Shown here: in pieces, positions 40,781 through 52,860 of the stretch | How positions within the stretch are numbered: position 1 is the stretch's first letter | How the letters are laid out: each line of letters starts with the position of its first letter | Source of the DNA: Sitta carolinensis | Taxonomy: Eukaryota; Chordata; Aves; Passeriformes; Sittidae | Assembly (NCBI GenBank): GCA_032173965.1 | Contig: JAVUNC010000004.1 | Coordinates: 2,804,501-2,868,500, forward strand | Direction of reading: 5' to 3' | DNA length: 64,000 nucleotides | Made by a program: the position numbers and the translations under genes | Notes under the pieces: generated by a model | Database searches by the model: none | The model's input: the letters and a program-made list of their open reading frames with translations, nothing else | Told to the model about the DNA's origin: nothing

Positions 40781-40928
40781 ATCACAGAATCCCAGAATGG
40801 TTTGGGTTGGGAGAGACCTTAAAAATCATATTGTTCCAACCTCCTGCCATGGACAGGGGCACCTTCCACTATCCCAGGTTGCTCCAAGCCACATCCAGAC
40901 CAGCCTTGGACAATTCTAGGGATTGACA
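40781..40928 (-). mobile_element. CR1 LINE 3' fragment
   Basis: CACAGAATCCCAGAATGGTT, TTGGGTTGGGAGAGACCTTA and GTTGCTCCAAGCCACATCCA. Clear reverse-complement CR1. Confidence 0.93.
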
Positions 40929-40999
40929 ATTTGATATTGGGACTTTTTCCTTCTCATCCTGAGCAGTGGCTGTAACCTCGTTTGGGACGGGAACCATTT

Positions 41000-41620
41000 C
41001 ACCCAATGCCGACCCTAAAGCTGTTCATCCGAGCCAGTCAGTCGTTGGAAATGTCCCCTCCCGGGACTGTTCATCTGTCCCAGCTCTGCTGCCAGCAGGG
41101 CAGTGGGATGAAACGCCTTCTGGAGGCTCTGGGAGGGGCTCACGGCACCAGCTGGGGTTTGGCCAAAACGATTAGATCATTCCCTGCCACTCGGGCGAGA
41201 CTGCACAGCCGGGCAGAGCAGGAGGGAAGGACGTGAGCCTGGAGAGCCTCCGGATCTGCGGGTTACACCCAGGCTGGCAGAGCAGCAGAGGCAGCGCTGC
41301 GAGCCCTGCCCTTTCTCCAGCATCTTGTCCTTGCCGCCCGCTCGCAGCTGACTGGCACGGGAGGCGAAAAATCCCGAAAGAGGACTGCAAGGACACAAAA
41401 AAATTGACTCGGGGAAGCCACCAGATGGGGCTCGACACTCGGGAAAATGCTGCGCCAGTCACATACGACACTGGTGACACTGGTGTGACATCCACAGCAG
41501 AGCCCGAGTGGGATGGACGTGGCTGTGAGGCACCTGCTCTCCCAACACGCCCAAATCCACACTTGGCACTCCCACGGCAGACCCCCAGCCCAGGAGCTGC
41601 AGCACGGCACAGGCATCCTG
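41000..41620. other. Moderately CpG-enriched segment
   Basis: Raised GC and CpG about 1-1.6 kb upstream of exon 2. No gene recognised; frames to 136 codons are unassigned. Confidence 0.3.
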
Positions 41621-42058
41621 CCTTCCCTTCACCCAGGGTTTGAGTAAATGCAGTTTAGCCGGAAAGGCAAAGTCAGGGAGAGTGTCGTGGCTCAAGGAGA
41701 AAGCAGAGGAAAGGAGAACGCAATGGTTTCTGCAGTGTCAGTGACACGGGGCCAGCAAAAGCCAAGTGGTGGTGCCCATAAGGTGCTGCCCATGGGCAAA
41801 GACGCCATCAGCTCTGCCAAATTCCACCAAATCTGTCCTGTAGTCCTGGATGGTCTCCCCCTCCCCAGAAGCTCCCATTCCTGCTGGTACACAAAACCTG
41901 AACTCCTCTTTGGAAGGTTAAACCACTCATTTCTCATCACCTCAGCCACAGACAAGAAGAATTTATTGGTTTTCACCCTGCAGCAGTCTTTTGCCTGTTT
42001 GCACATAGTTGCCATGTAAACCTTTCATTTCTCCAGATTAAAAAAAAAATTGCAGTTC

Positions 42059-42425
42059 TGTAGAATCCTAGAATTATTAACGTTTGAAAATACCTCAAAG
42101 CTCATCGAGTTCAACCATTCCCAGCACTGCCAAGGCCACCACTGAGCCATGTCCCCAAGTGCCACATCCACAGGACTTTAAAGTCCCTCCAGAGTTGAGG
42201 ACTCTACCACCTCCCTGACCAGCCCCTTCCAATACCTGATAACCCTTTCCCTGAAGGAATTCTTCCTGATGTCCAACCTGAACCTTCCCTGGTACAACTT
42301 CAGGCTGTTCCCTCTCATCCTATCCCTTGTTCCCTGGCAGCAGAACCCAAACCCCCACAGCTGCTCCCTCCTGTCCAAAGGGCCAGAAGGTCCCCCCCTG
42401 AACTTCCTTTGCTCCAGGAAAAAAA
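42059..42425 (-). mobile_element. CR1 LINE fragment (about 365 bp)
   Basis: It starts TGTAGAATCCTAGAATTATT, then CATCGAGTTCAACC, AGTGCCACATCCACAGG, GATGTCCAACCTGAACC, CAGGCTGTTCCCTCTCATCC and CTTCCTTTGCTCCAGG. Reverse-complement CR1. Confidence 0.93.
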
Positions 42426-42844
42426 TCTTTCAGTGCCTTCCCACAGCTCACACTTCCTACACCTCTACTCTTCCACACTGCTGTTCACAACAGGTGTCTC
42501 CAGGTTTGGTTTATTTTTAAGTCCATCTTTGCTTTTCTCAGGCTGGCTGAACCAAACTGCAACAATGACACTGGGCCACTCGAAAAGATTAAGAAGGAAC
42601 TGTTGGAAGGGACACAATGTCCTGTGATGATTTCTCCTGGATCTCTGGGGTTATCCACTGTTTAAGCACAAATTTTTCTTACTGGCCACAGAAAGAGGGC
42701 ATGACACCAGCCCATGGAGGCAGAATGCATGGAAAAATATTCAAACACATGGGATGGACACAGTGTGCTGATCCTGTCTCCATCAGTGGCAATGGCACAA
42801 ATGCCAAGTTCTTCCTGGCTGCTGAGCCCACAGCCTTTGGCAAA

Positions 42845-42965
42845 GGTCACCTGCACTGTGCCTCTTACATGGATGGGGAAACTGAGTCAGAGAGCACCTA
42901 AAAAGTGCTCTCAAAGTTTGTTTGGCATCAAACCCCAGATCTTTTAGTGCTGTCCCCTGCCTCTA
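42845..42965 (-). mobile_element. Possible MIR-like fragment
   Basis: ACATGGATGGGGAAACTGAG with TCAAACCCCAGATCTTTTAG resembles reverse-complement MIR. Confidence 0.4.
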
Positions 42966-43459
42966 AACACCATGTAAGTGGAGCACAGCCCTACCTGCTG
43001 GTGCTCCTCCATCCAGAGCAGACATAATTCCTCCACAACATAAATCCCAGCCCTGCCCAGTCTGACCCCAAAGGACAAATCTGTCCCTATCCTATGGGAC
43101 AGATCTGTCCTATGGGACTGTGACCTCAGAAACCCCTTGGCAAATGTTGGGCAGCATGAGAAAAGCAGCTCCAAGGACCATTTGTAGTTGGAAATAAATT
43201 AACTTCCTTGTTTTTTTCTCTTCAACCTATGAGAAGATATGGTGCTCTGTCTTCAGCATCCTTCAGACCCAAATATGGCAAAGAGAGGAAAGGAATGACA
43301 AAGATCCCATTCCTTCTTGAGGCCAGTGAATTGTGAAAATAACTGGGAAAAGAAATATTCCTGCCTTATGAGGTTTCAGCCAGTAATAAGTACCTACTTA
43401 ATTAATCAACCTAAAATTTTGCCCAGCTCCAACACTGATAATTCTTAACCCTATTCCCA

Positions 43460-43824
43460 AACACCAGTGTACAGAACTGGTGTAAACAGTTTTATTCCAG
43501 TTCATCTGTTTCCTTGTGGTATTTTATTTACTTCTTTGGGGGTCTTTCAAATCTTTCCTAACACTGGTTAAGTGTTAAGAAGAATGAAGAAAAAAAAAAT
43601 CAATGTCATTTCACCTGAAATTCGTTTTTCCCGGTCAAGCTGGTGGCAAACAGGCTTCTATAATTAGACTTTTAAATCCATATTCAGGCCTGATCTTCAA
43701 TCTTTAGCAACACGATGCTTCCTCTTATGTCAGTGAAAACCATTCACTGCTCTGTGCTTTTGAAAATCAGGCTAATTTATTTATTTAAGAGCTTAAATTT
43801 GGATACAGGAGCCTAACTTTGGGC
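43460..43824. mobile_element. Possible ancient amniote repeat remnants
   Basis: AACTGGTGTAAACAG, TTTTGAAAATCAGGC and GGAGCCTAACTTTGGGC match phrases I recall from ancient sauropsid interspersed repeats. Family not named; heavily decayed. Confidence 0.35.
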
Positions 43825-43847
43825 TTTTTTTTTTTTTTTTTTTTTTT
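43825..43847. repeat. Poly-T tract
   Basis: About 23 T residues. Confidence 0.95.
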
Positions 43848-44874
43848 GAATGCTGGCTATTTTTATATACGACTGTGTGTATTTGTGTGTATTTTTAGTT
43901 CCAAGTCTCATCATGGCTTCAAGAGATAGAACTAATTCAGGGTTGGGAGGGGGATTGGGTAGATTTTTTTTTTTATTTTAAATTTTTTTTTTAGAGCACA
44001 AAGGATTGGCTGTCCCCTCCCTGCTGGCAGGGCTCCCAGAATTCCTGTTGGTATAATTACCCTCACGCTTATTTACTACGTATGTCACAGCAGCACACGA
44101 ACTGCTCGGGTCAAAGTCGCTGCTGTCCCTGCTCCAAAGTGCCTTTTGAAGGAGCCAAATCCACCAAATGTGGTCAAATAACCTTTGGAAAGAGCTGCAG
44201 GAGTCCACCAGGAGGGAGGAGAGGAGATTGTGCTGTACAAACACAACCCACCCTGAGCTCTGTGGAAAAAGCTGCCCCACATGGATGACAGGGCATGGAT
44301 TCTGGAGGCTGGGGCTCTGGTTTTGTACCATGAAATGAAGCAGCCCTTGGGCAGCTGGCAAGGCTCAGCTCCCCGTGGCTATGCCCATCTAGCCACAATT
44401 TCCAGGGATTGTGCTGAAAATTTTACAGGGTGAGCTATTGCAGGGTCGTGCCTGGCTGGATTTACAGAGGTGGCTTCCAGGAAATGGAGGAGGATGCCTC
44501 TGGCAATGGGCTGGTTGAGGGGAGGAGGATGTGGGGCTGTAAAAGGGTCATGGCAGCCCAGAAAGGCACATCAGGACAGGCCCTGGGCTGTGCTTTGGGG
44601 CAGAAGGGTCCTGGTGGCCTGTCCCACACAGCCACCAGCTGACCAAGGGCAGGAATCTCAGGCTGCAACAGTGTGATCACTTTTCCTGAGGCCAACAGGC
44701 CAAGACACAAGAAATGAACTCGCTCATCCTCCAAAACCAGGCAACTTCCTTCATATTCAGCATTGGGAATGATTCCTGGCCCTTGCAGATTACTGAAACC
44801 TGCACAGGTTGTGATGACTTGGGAGAGTCTGAATATGCCTGGACCTTTCTAATGATTATACTCAGATTTTGGCA

Positions 44875-44950
44875 TGGAATCACATAATATCCTGAGGGAG
44901 GGAGGGACCCAGAAGGATCATTTGGTCCAAACCCTGGCCCTGAACAGGGT
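44875..44950 (-). mobile_element. CR1 LINE 3' fragment
   Basis: GGAATCACATAATATCCTGA, GGGAGGGACCCAGAAGGATC and CCCTGGCCCTGAACAGGG match the same CR1 subtype as the copy at 9681. Confidence 0.8.
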
Positions 44951-45196
44951 GTGGTGAACTTGGCAGTGCCCATGAACAGGTCTCGAAATGACCTGGTTTA
45001 TTAGCACAGGTATATGGAAAATGGATTTTGCTTGTGCCCAGCCTTCTGTTGGGGTGGAATGCTGGAGAGACAGCTCTGATGCTGTGGTAGCCAAAACACT
45101 GGGGTGTTACCAACACCTTCCCAGCTCCAAATGCAAAGCACAGCAGTGTGGGGGCTGTTGTGGGGAAAACAAACTCCGTCTCAGCCAGACCCAAGC

Positions 45197-45705
45197 ACAG
45201 AATCACAGAAACTCAGGCTGGAAAATATCTCTAAGATCAAGTCCAACCAGTAACCCAGCATCACCATGTTTAACACTAAACCATGCCCACAAATGCCACA
45301 TCCACACTTCTGGAACACTTCCAGGAATGGTGGTTCCACAATGTGATGGTGATGCCACAATGTGGCCCAGCCTGAGGCTGTTCCCTCTCCTCCTGTCCCT
45401 GTTCCCTGGGAGCAGAGCCTGACACCCCCTGGCTGTCCCCTCCTGTCAGGAGCTGTGCAGAGCCAGAAGAGCCCCCCTGAACCTCCTTTGCTCCAGGCTG
45501 AGCCCCTTCCCAGCTCCCTCAGCCTCTCCTGGGGCTCCAGCCACTTCCCCAGCTCCATTCCCTTCCCTGGTTCCAACACCTTAATTGTCCCTCTTCTCAT
45601 GAGGGTCCCAGAGCTGTCCCCAGCACTGGAGTTGCCCCTGCAGAGCCAGCACAGTGGGCAGTCACTGTCCTGGCCCTGCTGGCCACACTGTTGCTGGATA
45701 TTCCA
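45197..45705 (-). mobile_element. CR1 LINE fragment (about 500 bp)
   Basis: It begins CACAGAATCACAGAAACTCA and continues through GTTCCCTCTCCTCCTGTCCC, GTCCCCTCCTGTCAGGAGCT, CCTCAGCCTCTCCTGGGGCT and CCACACTGTTGCTGG, which is ordered CR1 3' UTR and end of ORF2 sequence, reverse complement. Confidence 0.93.
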
Positions 45706-46099
45706 TCCATATGATCACCCCTCACTGGCTCATGTTCAGAAATGTCCTGTGGCTACAGGAGCATGGTTGTGACCTTGGTGACACGGCAGCAGCACGCATT
45801 GTATGGATGGGCACCACCCCATGGCACCAACCTTCTCCCTGGTGCTCCCTCCTGGGGGAAGAGGATGGCAATGGGGGGGATGTCATTCAGCTGAGGGATC
45901 ACCCTCCTGCCACCTTGTCCTCTTGCAAGGGGTCTCGTGCTCTGGAGGGTGTTCCCAGATTAAAATCCCTCTCCTTGGAGGGGGGAAAGGAGGACATGTG
46001 TAACTGCTGGAAGGGTCGGAGCAGAGGCTGCCTGAACAACCCTTACAAGGAGGTTACATGAGGCCACATCTCAGCTGGAGCAAGCTGGCATCCACAGGG

Positions 46100-46140
46100 C
46101 TCTGGCAATTTACACCAGCTGTGGCTTTGGCCCGCTTTTT
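46100..46140. mobile_element. Possible ancient amniote repeat fragment
   Basis: AATTTACACCAGCTGTGGCT followed by TTGGCCC resembles the same decayed repeat class as at 26.1 and 43.5 kb. Confidence 0.3.
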
Positions 46141-47114
46141 TTTTAATTTTAATGAATTATTTTCATTCTAACTGATATAAAAGGAATAGGAGGTACAGCG
46201 CTGGAGCAACAGAGGAGCAGGAAAGTGAAATGCTGCCTATTAAAAAATCAAACTCAGAGTTGCCATCACCACTAATGTGCTCAATATCAACCTTTGTTGG
46301 TTGTTTTCTTTGTTGTAATGTCACATGACAGTGATAAGGATTCACTGATTATTATTGTATCTAGTTCGAGTATCAAAATAGGAATTATAGGGTCCCATCC
46401 AGGTGCTGATATTCCACAGCTTTTTCTGGCTGCTCCCATGGCATCAAACTCCTCCAGAACAAGGGGCTGCACCCAAGCTGTCTCTAGGGAGTTGTTCCTG
46501 GTCTGGCCTGAGCCTTGAAGGGTGTGCAGGATTTATTTTCACCACTGCTGGTTGCATTGGGTCAAAACCATGCTGAACTAGGAAAGATCACTTTCCACCT
46601 TGAAATCAAGAAAGGGATTCTAATTTCTGCACAAACTCTAATCCAGCCTCCTCACAGGTCATCCTGACCACAAACACCTAAATAATCATTTTGATGACCT
46701 TCATCAAGGCCCTGATGTTCAGAACCGGGGTTCTCGGTGCTTTCTGACAACTTTGGGGGAATTTCCTTTTGGTTTATACCCAAAAATGAATAAAATGCAA
46801 GAAAAAGTGTGTTTGTCAAGGGGTTTAGTTCTTCTGCCTTGCAGTTCCTGATCTAAGTTTTATCTACTTGTTTCGATCACCTCCTATTAAAGAATTAATA
46901 ATTTGTATTACAAATTCTCGCTTTTTGCCAAATGTTCAACTGAAATTTGTATTTGAAGGAATGATTGTCCCAGACCTCTGCTGCACAGAAGAAAATGTTA
47001 CAATTCCATATTCTAAGCCAGTCTGAAGCTATATGGAAGCACAGATGGCTTTACTATACACCAACCCCAAAAGATGCAACTGATTTATAAAATTTATGTT
47101 GGGAAGGATCATAT

Positions 47115-47312
47115 CATGGAATCACAGAAGAATTTAGGATGGAAGGAGATTTTAGAGGTCTGTGGACCAAGGCTCCTATCCAAGTGGAGATAACTTCTAA
47201 GTTAGAGAAGGTTGGTCATGGTCTGGTGCAGGTGAGTTTTGCAAATCTCCAAGGATGGAGATTCCACAGCCCCCTCTGGACAACCTGTTCCAGCTTTTAA
47301 CCCCAATCCCTG
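47115..47312 (-). mobile_element. CR1 LINE 3' fragment
   Basis: CATGGAATCACAGAAGAATT, GGATGGAAGGAGATTTTAG and CAGCCCCCTCTGGACAACCT. Reverse-complement CR1. Confidence 0.88.
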
Positions 47313-47315
47313 CAG

Positions 47316-47445
47316 AATCATGGAATCATTCAGCTTAGAAAAGTCCTCTTGAGTTCAACCATCCACCCAGCATTATGGGCTTGACCAAACCACATCCTCA
47401 AGTGCCACATCCACAGGGGGTTTTTTAACATTCCCAGGGATGGTA
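47316..47445 (-). mobile_element. Second CR1 fragment in tandem
   Basis: GAATCATGGAATCATTCAGC, TTGAGTTCAACCATCC and AAGTGCCACATCCACAGG. A new CR1 3' start immediately after the preceding copy, so an independent insertion, probably into it. Confidence 0.88.
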
Positions 47446-48863
47446 AAATGATTTTCAGCCCAAGATCACTTGCATTACTTGAAGGAAGTTTACAAATCAG
47501 CCCTTCCTTGGAAAGAGTCAATTCCATCCAATAGTTGGTGAAGGGGTAATAAAATCGTGACACTGTAGTATTTTTAGGATCTGGTTCCAACAGCTTTGGT
47601 ATTTGCAGGCTGATTTAACTCATGGCTGATTATCTGGGGCTCTGAAATACAAAACAGGGCTCTGTGAGTGATGACTCCTGAGCAATGTCCCCAGCTCCTC
47701 TGAAATTATTGCTTTGGAGGCAGTGCCAGGTGAAGGGGGTATAAACCTACACCCCCTCCTCTGGGGCAGCACTCCTGGTCTTGGTTCAAATCCCTATTTT
47801 CTGATGGTTTAAGTGGATATTTGGGACTGTGAGGACACAGGCAGGACCACAGGTTCACAGGTGTGATTTCATCTTGCTGACAGACACTGGGGTCACAACC
47901 TCCAGCAGCTGCACAGGGCAGGAAAGTGGGGCAAGGGCATCACTGCAGATAAATCTCCAGAGGCCAAAGGTGCAGGAGCTGCTCGTGTTGCTCCATCTGG
48001 GGATGTTTCTGGGATTTGTCTCTGTGACTGCTCTCCTTCCCCAGCTGCAGAGTAATTTTCTCTGACTCACAGGCTGAAAGATCACAACCAGAAGAAGAGA
48101 AACAAATCATAAGGAAGTGCTAGCCCTAAACAGCCCCACTTTTTGGCACTGGTTTGTCAATTCTTCCCCAGTCTGACTGTTAATGAACTATCTTTGCTCA
48201 GCCAGAGCCTGCCCAGCGTTTCTTTATTTTCAAAAATAGCCATAAATGTGTTATTGACATATTCACCACAACCTCGATTTTGGAAGCAGCCAGGCTGCCT
48301 CTCCTTGCTGCACCCCATGGCTGAGGGGTTCCCCTGGATATCCAGGTTGCAGAATCCCCATTTCCAGGTCTCTGCTCAGTAAATCAATACAGAATCAGAG
48401 AACAGCTTTGTAGCAGCAGCTACCATTTTTTCGACCCAGGCTCCTAGAAATTATGTCTGTGTTTTCATTTGTTAATTATTTTGCGAGATGTAGAGCTCTA
48501 AAACAGGAATACAAACCCCAAGACCTCTCCAGCACCACGGCATGAATGCCCTTTTTTCTTGATTTCAATGTGGGAACCATCTCCAAGCTGCATGAAGGAG
48601 GAGGCAGCGGGGGCTGCTGGAGAGGGTATCCAAGTGATGGGTGCTGCAGAGACATGTCACAGCATCTATCACACGTGGGAGGGTCCTAGCACTGAGCCAA
48701 ATGCTCTCTTTAATCATGGATTCCCCCCTTAAGTTAGTTATGAATACTTAAACCAGTCTCTTCCCTATTTTGCACATGCTTATTTTCTTTAAGGATACGC
48801 CGGCACTCAATGCTATCGCCTCTGGCAAAGCCTTCTGTTTTAAATCAAAGCTGTTAAACAGCT

Positions 48864-50265
48864 CTACACAGGGACCAGGATGTTGGACTCAGACTGAATT
48901 TTTGCTTCAAGTGTGTTTGTGAAAATAAGGTTTAGTGTCAGGGCTCTCCTCATGGAAGTGAAGCTGGTCCCAGTCCAGTCAGTCCTGCAGGAAGAGCTGA
49001 AAGTCTTGAGAGTAAGCAGAGGTGTTCTGATTGACTTGTCTTGGCTCCAAGCAAGGGAAGTTTCAGGGAAATTCCCTGAAATGCCAAAGAAAATCCTAAG
49101 CAAATGCCTGAGGACTCTCAAAATGTGAGTGTTCAAGCACATGGCTCTCAGAGGCACATGGGAACAGTCACCTTGCCCTTTGGATGGGATGGGTCACCCT
49201 GCAGTGTTTTAACCCAGATGGTCTTGAGAAGGGATTTGGCATCGTGTGGGCTCACCAGAGCCACGGGATATCTCAGAGGAGGAGAAGCTGGCATTGCTCT
49301 GGGATACTAGTCAATGACAGGGACACATCTTCATCTCCTCATGGAGATCCCTTGGTGGAGGATGCAGAGCAGCAGAGGGGAAAGATGTGATTTTTGCCAT
49401 CAGTGAGTCCCCTGGAGATGGAGACACTCGTGGTTTTCTCATCTAAGGGTTTCTCGCTTCCTGAGGGGTTTAAGAGTTTGGGGAAGTGGGTCCAGAGATC
49501 TGAACAGACACTGCATATTGCCTGTGGTCTGAACCCTCAAAAGCCAATGTGGACCCCAGGATCACAGTAACAAAACTGGAAATTTGTTCCCTCACTCACA
49601 GGGAACATTTCCATTCCTGAACGCTGGCTGCTGGAAAAGACCAGGGGGTCACCTCTGTGGCTGAGAGATCGGGAACAGATATGGATTCTAGCAGAGCATT
49701 CCCTGAATTTACAGTATTTACTCTCTCCCCAGCCATCAGGGTGACTGATGCTTCAGCAGGACCTGAAATCACCAGACAACAGTTTTCCATGCAGCAAAGC
49801 CTCTCCTAACCCCCACGGAGAGTGGCTTTGTAGCGCTGAGGAGGCGCACGCTCCAGGATTTCCAAACAGCATGCCAGAAAAACAGCAGCCAGGCAGGGTT
49901 TAGTGGGAAAGAATTCTGCTTAGGAAAAGGGGAGCTGGTTCTTGAGGAGCTGGTGCAGCTGCAAAGAAGCTGCTGCAGAGCTGCCAGGGTCAGAGCTGTG
50001 GCTCGCTGCCAGCTGCAGCGCGCCAGTTTGCATCCTGAGCAGAGCACCAGGGCTCCCAGAAAATCCTCGGGATGATGTTCAGGGATGCCTGAGCCCACCC
50101 CAGCCTTGCCAGGGACCATCACTGTGCGCCCAGCAGCGCATCCCCGGCTCCCCGTGCCGCAGGGGTCAGAGGCATCCCTGGAGCAAAGCTCCCGACGCAC
50201 CAGGGCTGGGACTGTCGCCTTCGCTTTGCCATCCCTTTGAGGAGAAGGAGCTAAAAACTGGGTGA
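48864..50265. other. No gene identified; GC-rich at right end
   Basis: Unassigned. The last 300 bp (about 49960-50260) are GC-rich with a modest CpG excess. Confidence 0.35.
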
Positions 50266-50811
50266 GCGCCTGTGAAATCCTGGAAGAACAGCCTCAGATC
50301 ATGGCTATTTTTAGTTCCACAGAAGCTGCGCATACATTAGTGAGGGCCTGCCTTCCTCTCCGGGCTCGGAGAAATCACACGGTGTCCTCCCAGCCTGCCA
50401 GGAAAGAGTTTAACCCTTGTTGTCCCATCGCGGTCAGCCCCAGACAGCTGCAGCTCAGCACGGATCGTGATGGGGACCAGAACAAGGGGGAGAAAGGTTT
50501 TCATGGACGTTTTGGCTGTGGCAAAGTAAAGGAAGAGTGTCTTTGGCCCGTGGACTTTATACCAGTATGTATGGTGAGAGGAGCAGGGACTGGAAGAAAA
50601 TTCCAGCACAGAAATGGCATCTGACTGCCACCACCATCAGCCCTGTCTGAGGAGCAGCCCACCAGGGGCTGAGAGGGGCAAGGAGCAGTTGGGAGTTTGC
50701 AGAACCTGAGAGTTGATTCCTCAACTGCGGTGACCTCTCCTGGCAGCCAGGACAGAGGCCATTCACAAACTGCCAAACGTTGCCTTCAATTCCCCCACCG
50801 CAGCATTACAG

Positions 50812-50957
50812 ACTCACAGAATGGTTTGGGTTGGAAAAGAATTTAAGCCTCATCTTGGTCTACCCCCTGCCATTGGCAGGGTCACATTCCTCTATGCCAG
50901 CTTGCTCCAAGCCCCATCCAACCTGGCCTTGGACACTTCCAGGGATGGGAAAATCAA
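50812..50957 (-). mobile_element. CR1 LINE 3' fragment
   Basis: ACTCACAGAATGGTTTGGGT, CCCCCTGCCATTGGCAGGGT, GCTTGCTCCAAGCCCC and TTGGACACTTCCAGGGATGG. Clear reverse-complement CR1. Confidence 0.95.
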
Positions 50958-52209
50958 GCACCATGAGCTGCTTTTTCCAAATCTGCAATCTTTTAGCCAT
51001 GCAACCTCTGGGAAACCAAACCTCATCACCACACGAGCCCCTCAGATCCTTGGTGTCACATCTCCCTCCTCCCACTGGCCGTGTCTGTGTTGCTCCAGGC
51101 ACATCACTCCAGGAAAACCATGGCTGGGACACATAAAGGGAATGAGGTCAGAGTGAGCTCACCAGCCCGCTCAAACACGTGATGCCTTTCAGCGCACAAT
51201 TAACAAAAAATAATTGCAACGCTTATTCCTACACTTTTTTCTTGGAGGCATGAGGAGCAAAGCCTGATCCCTGCACTTCACACCCACAGCTCCTGTCAGC
51301 TCCGCTGCCCGTGCACTTTCACATTTTCCAGCTCTTTAATATTTATTACTTCTGCTGCTTTGTATTGCTCATCAGCTATTCCTGGCCAGAGGAAACGTAC
51401 TGGCGGGTTCTGGAGCGTGCATGTTCCCTGTTCTTTGAGGGGACCATGAGCACCTCTCAAACATTCACTCACTGCTGGGCCGGTGCAGCCTCCCGTGGCT
51501 TTGGAGGAGAAGATTCAGACAAGCCATGCCATCCCCTCACAGGGGCTTTCCAAAGGCCACCAGGATGTCTTAGGCCATCAGGAGAGGAGACACAGCCTTT
51601 TTGTAAAGTACAGGAACCCTTCCATGGGTGTATCCTGCTGATCCCTGCAGAAACATCCCCCAGGAAATTCACCTGAGCATCCTTCCCTGCTCCACTCACC
51701 TTTGTTTTCCAAGTCTCCTCCCAGCCCTGTGATCAACCATGGGCCTGCCAACCCCTTTGCCTTCTTGCAGGATTTCTCCCAGCTGCTGGGGCTCTAGGTA
51801 AGGATATATGTAACAAAAACCAGCAGGTCAAACTGTACCAGAGTCTGTGGGTAGAAGCACTTGCAGTTGTTCCATTTGACAGGTAACTGAGTTAAAACTG
51901 TTTCTAAACAATATTGCAAAGAGGACCACCTTCTAGAGGTGGTGTTCAGAAGAAGAACCAGCCCAGCCACAGCACTACCCAGTATCACAGCATTTTTATC
52001 TTTAACCTGTTCTCCTACTAATTTAAAAGGAGCTTTCTGCTAGAAGCTTAATAAAAGTGAAGCCACCTGACCACGTCCTTGCCCCACCACCCTCTGGGTG
52101 CAGCTGAGTCTTCTTGTGCCAGCAGCCAGTTTATCCAAGTGACACAAATGAGGTCACAGGAGCCTTCTCCCAGCGAGCAGCATCTGGGAGGTGAGGTATG
52201 GAATCCTGC

Positions 52210-52305
52210 AGCTCAGCCCAAGGGAGAGATGGATGTTCATGCACAGTTAGGTACAGAAATGGAGGCAGAGAGGTTAAGTGACTTCCCCTGGGCAAGTGGT
52301 GGTTG
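52210..52305 (-). mobile_element. Possible MIR-like fragment
   Basis: ACAGAAATGGAGGCAGAGAG followed by GTTAAGTGACTTCCC matches the reverse-complement MIR core well over a short stretch. Confidence 0.5.
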
Positions 52306-52320
52306 GTGGGGTTTTAATTA

Positions 52321-52668
52321 GAAAAGGAGGAAGAAGGGAGAGGAAGGAAGGAAGGAAGGAAGGAAGGGAAAGGAAGGGAAGGGAAGGGAAGAAGGGAAGG
52401 GAAGAAGGGAAGGGAAGGAGGGAAGGGAAGGGAAGGAAGGAAGGGAAGGAAGGAAGGGAGGAGGGAAGAAGGGAAGGGAAGGGAAGTGGAACGGGAAGGG
52501 AAGGGAAGGGACAGGGAAGGGAAGGGAAGGGAAGGGAAGGGAAGGAAGGAAGGGAAGGAAGGAAGGGAAGGGAAAGGGAGGAAGGGAAGGAAGGAAGGGA
52601 AGGAAGGGAAGGAGGGAAGGGAAGGAAGAAGGGAAGGGAAGGAAGGGAAGGAGGATAGGAAGGTAGGA
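52321..52668. repeat. Polypurine GGAAG-type tract (350 bp)
   Basis: Almost pure purine on +, made of GGAA, GGGAA and GGAAGG variants with rare pyrimidines. The long frames across it (for example 126 codons on +, 171 on -) are artefacts of the repeat. Confidence 0.97.
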
Positions 52669-52802
52669 ATAGGAATAGAATAGAATAGAATAGAATAGAA
52701 TAGAATAGAATAGAATAGAATAGAATAGAATAGAATAGAATAGAATAGAATAGAATAGAATAGAATAGAATAGAATAGAATAGAATAGAATAGAATAGAA
52801 TA
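52669..52802. repeat. (TAGAA)n pentanucleotide array
   Basis: About 25-26 nearly perfect TAGAA units. It abuts TAATTTCAGCTGTAAGGGAC at its right end, which resembles a CR1 3' terminus. Confidence 0.98.
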
Positions 52803-52860
52803 ATTTCAGCTGTAAGGGACCTGCAGTGACCATCAGGCCCAGCTTTCAGCTGGGGAGGTC
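52803..52860 (-). mobile_element. Short CR1-like 3' end seeding the TAGAA array
   Basis: TTTCAGCTGTAAGGGACCTG followed by CAGTGACCATCAGGCCCAG parallels the CR1 3' phrase TTGGAAGGGACCTACAATGA. Reverse orientation. Confidence 0.55.

Noticed and set aside
51794..51988. 64-codon minus-strand frame with a hydrophobic LGSAVAGLVLLL stretch, looked at as a possible retroviral envelope remnant
   Set aside because: The resemblance is only a short hydrophobic run; no neighbouring retroviral sequence supports it.
52318..52833. 171-codon minus-strand frame rich in ILFYS and FPSLP repeats, and 126-codon plus-strand frame of G/E/K/R
   Set aside because: Both are direct translations of the TAGAA and GGAAG simple repeats.
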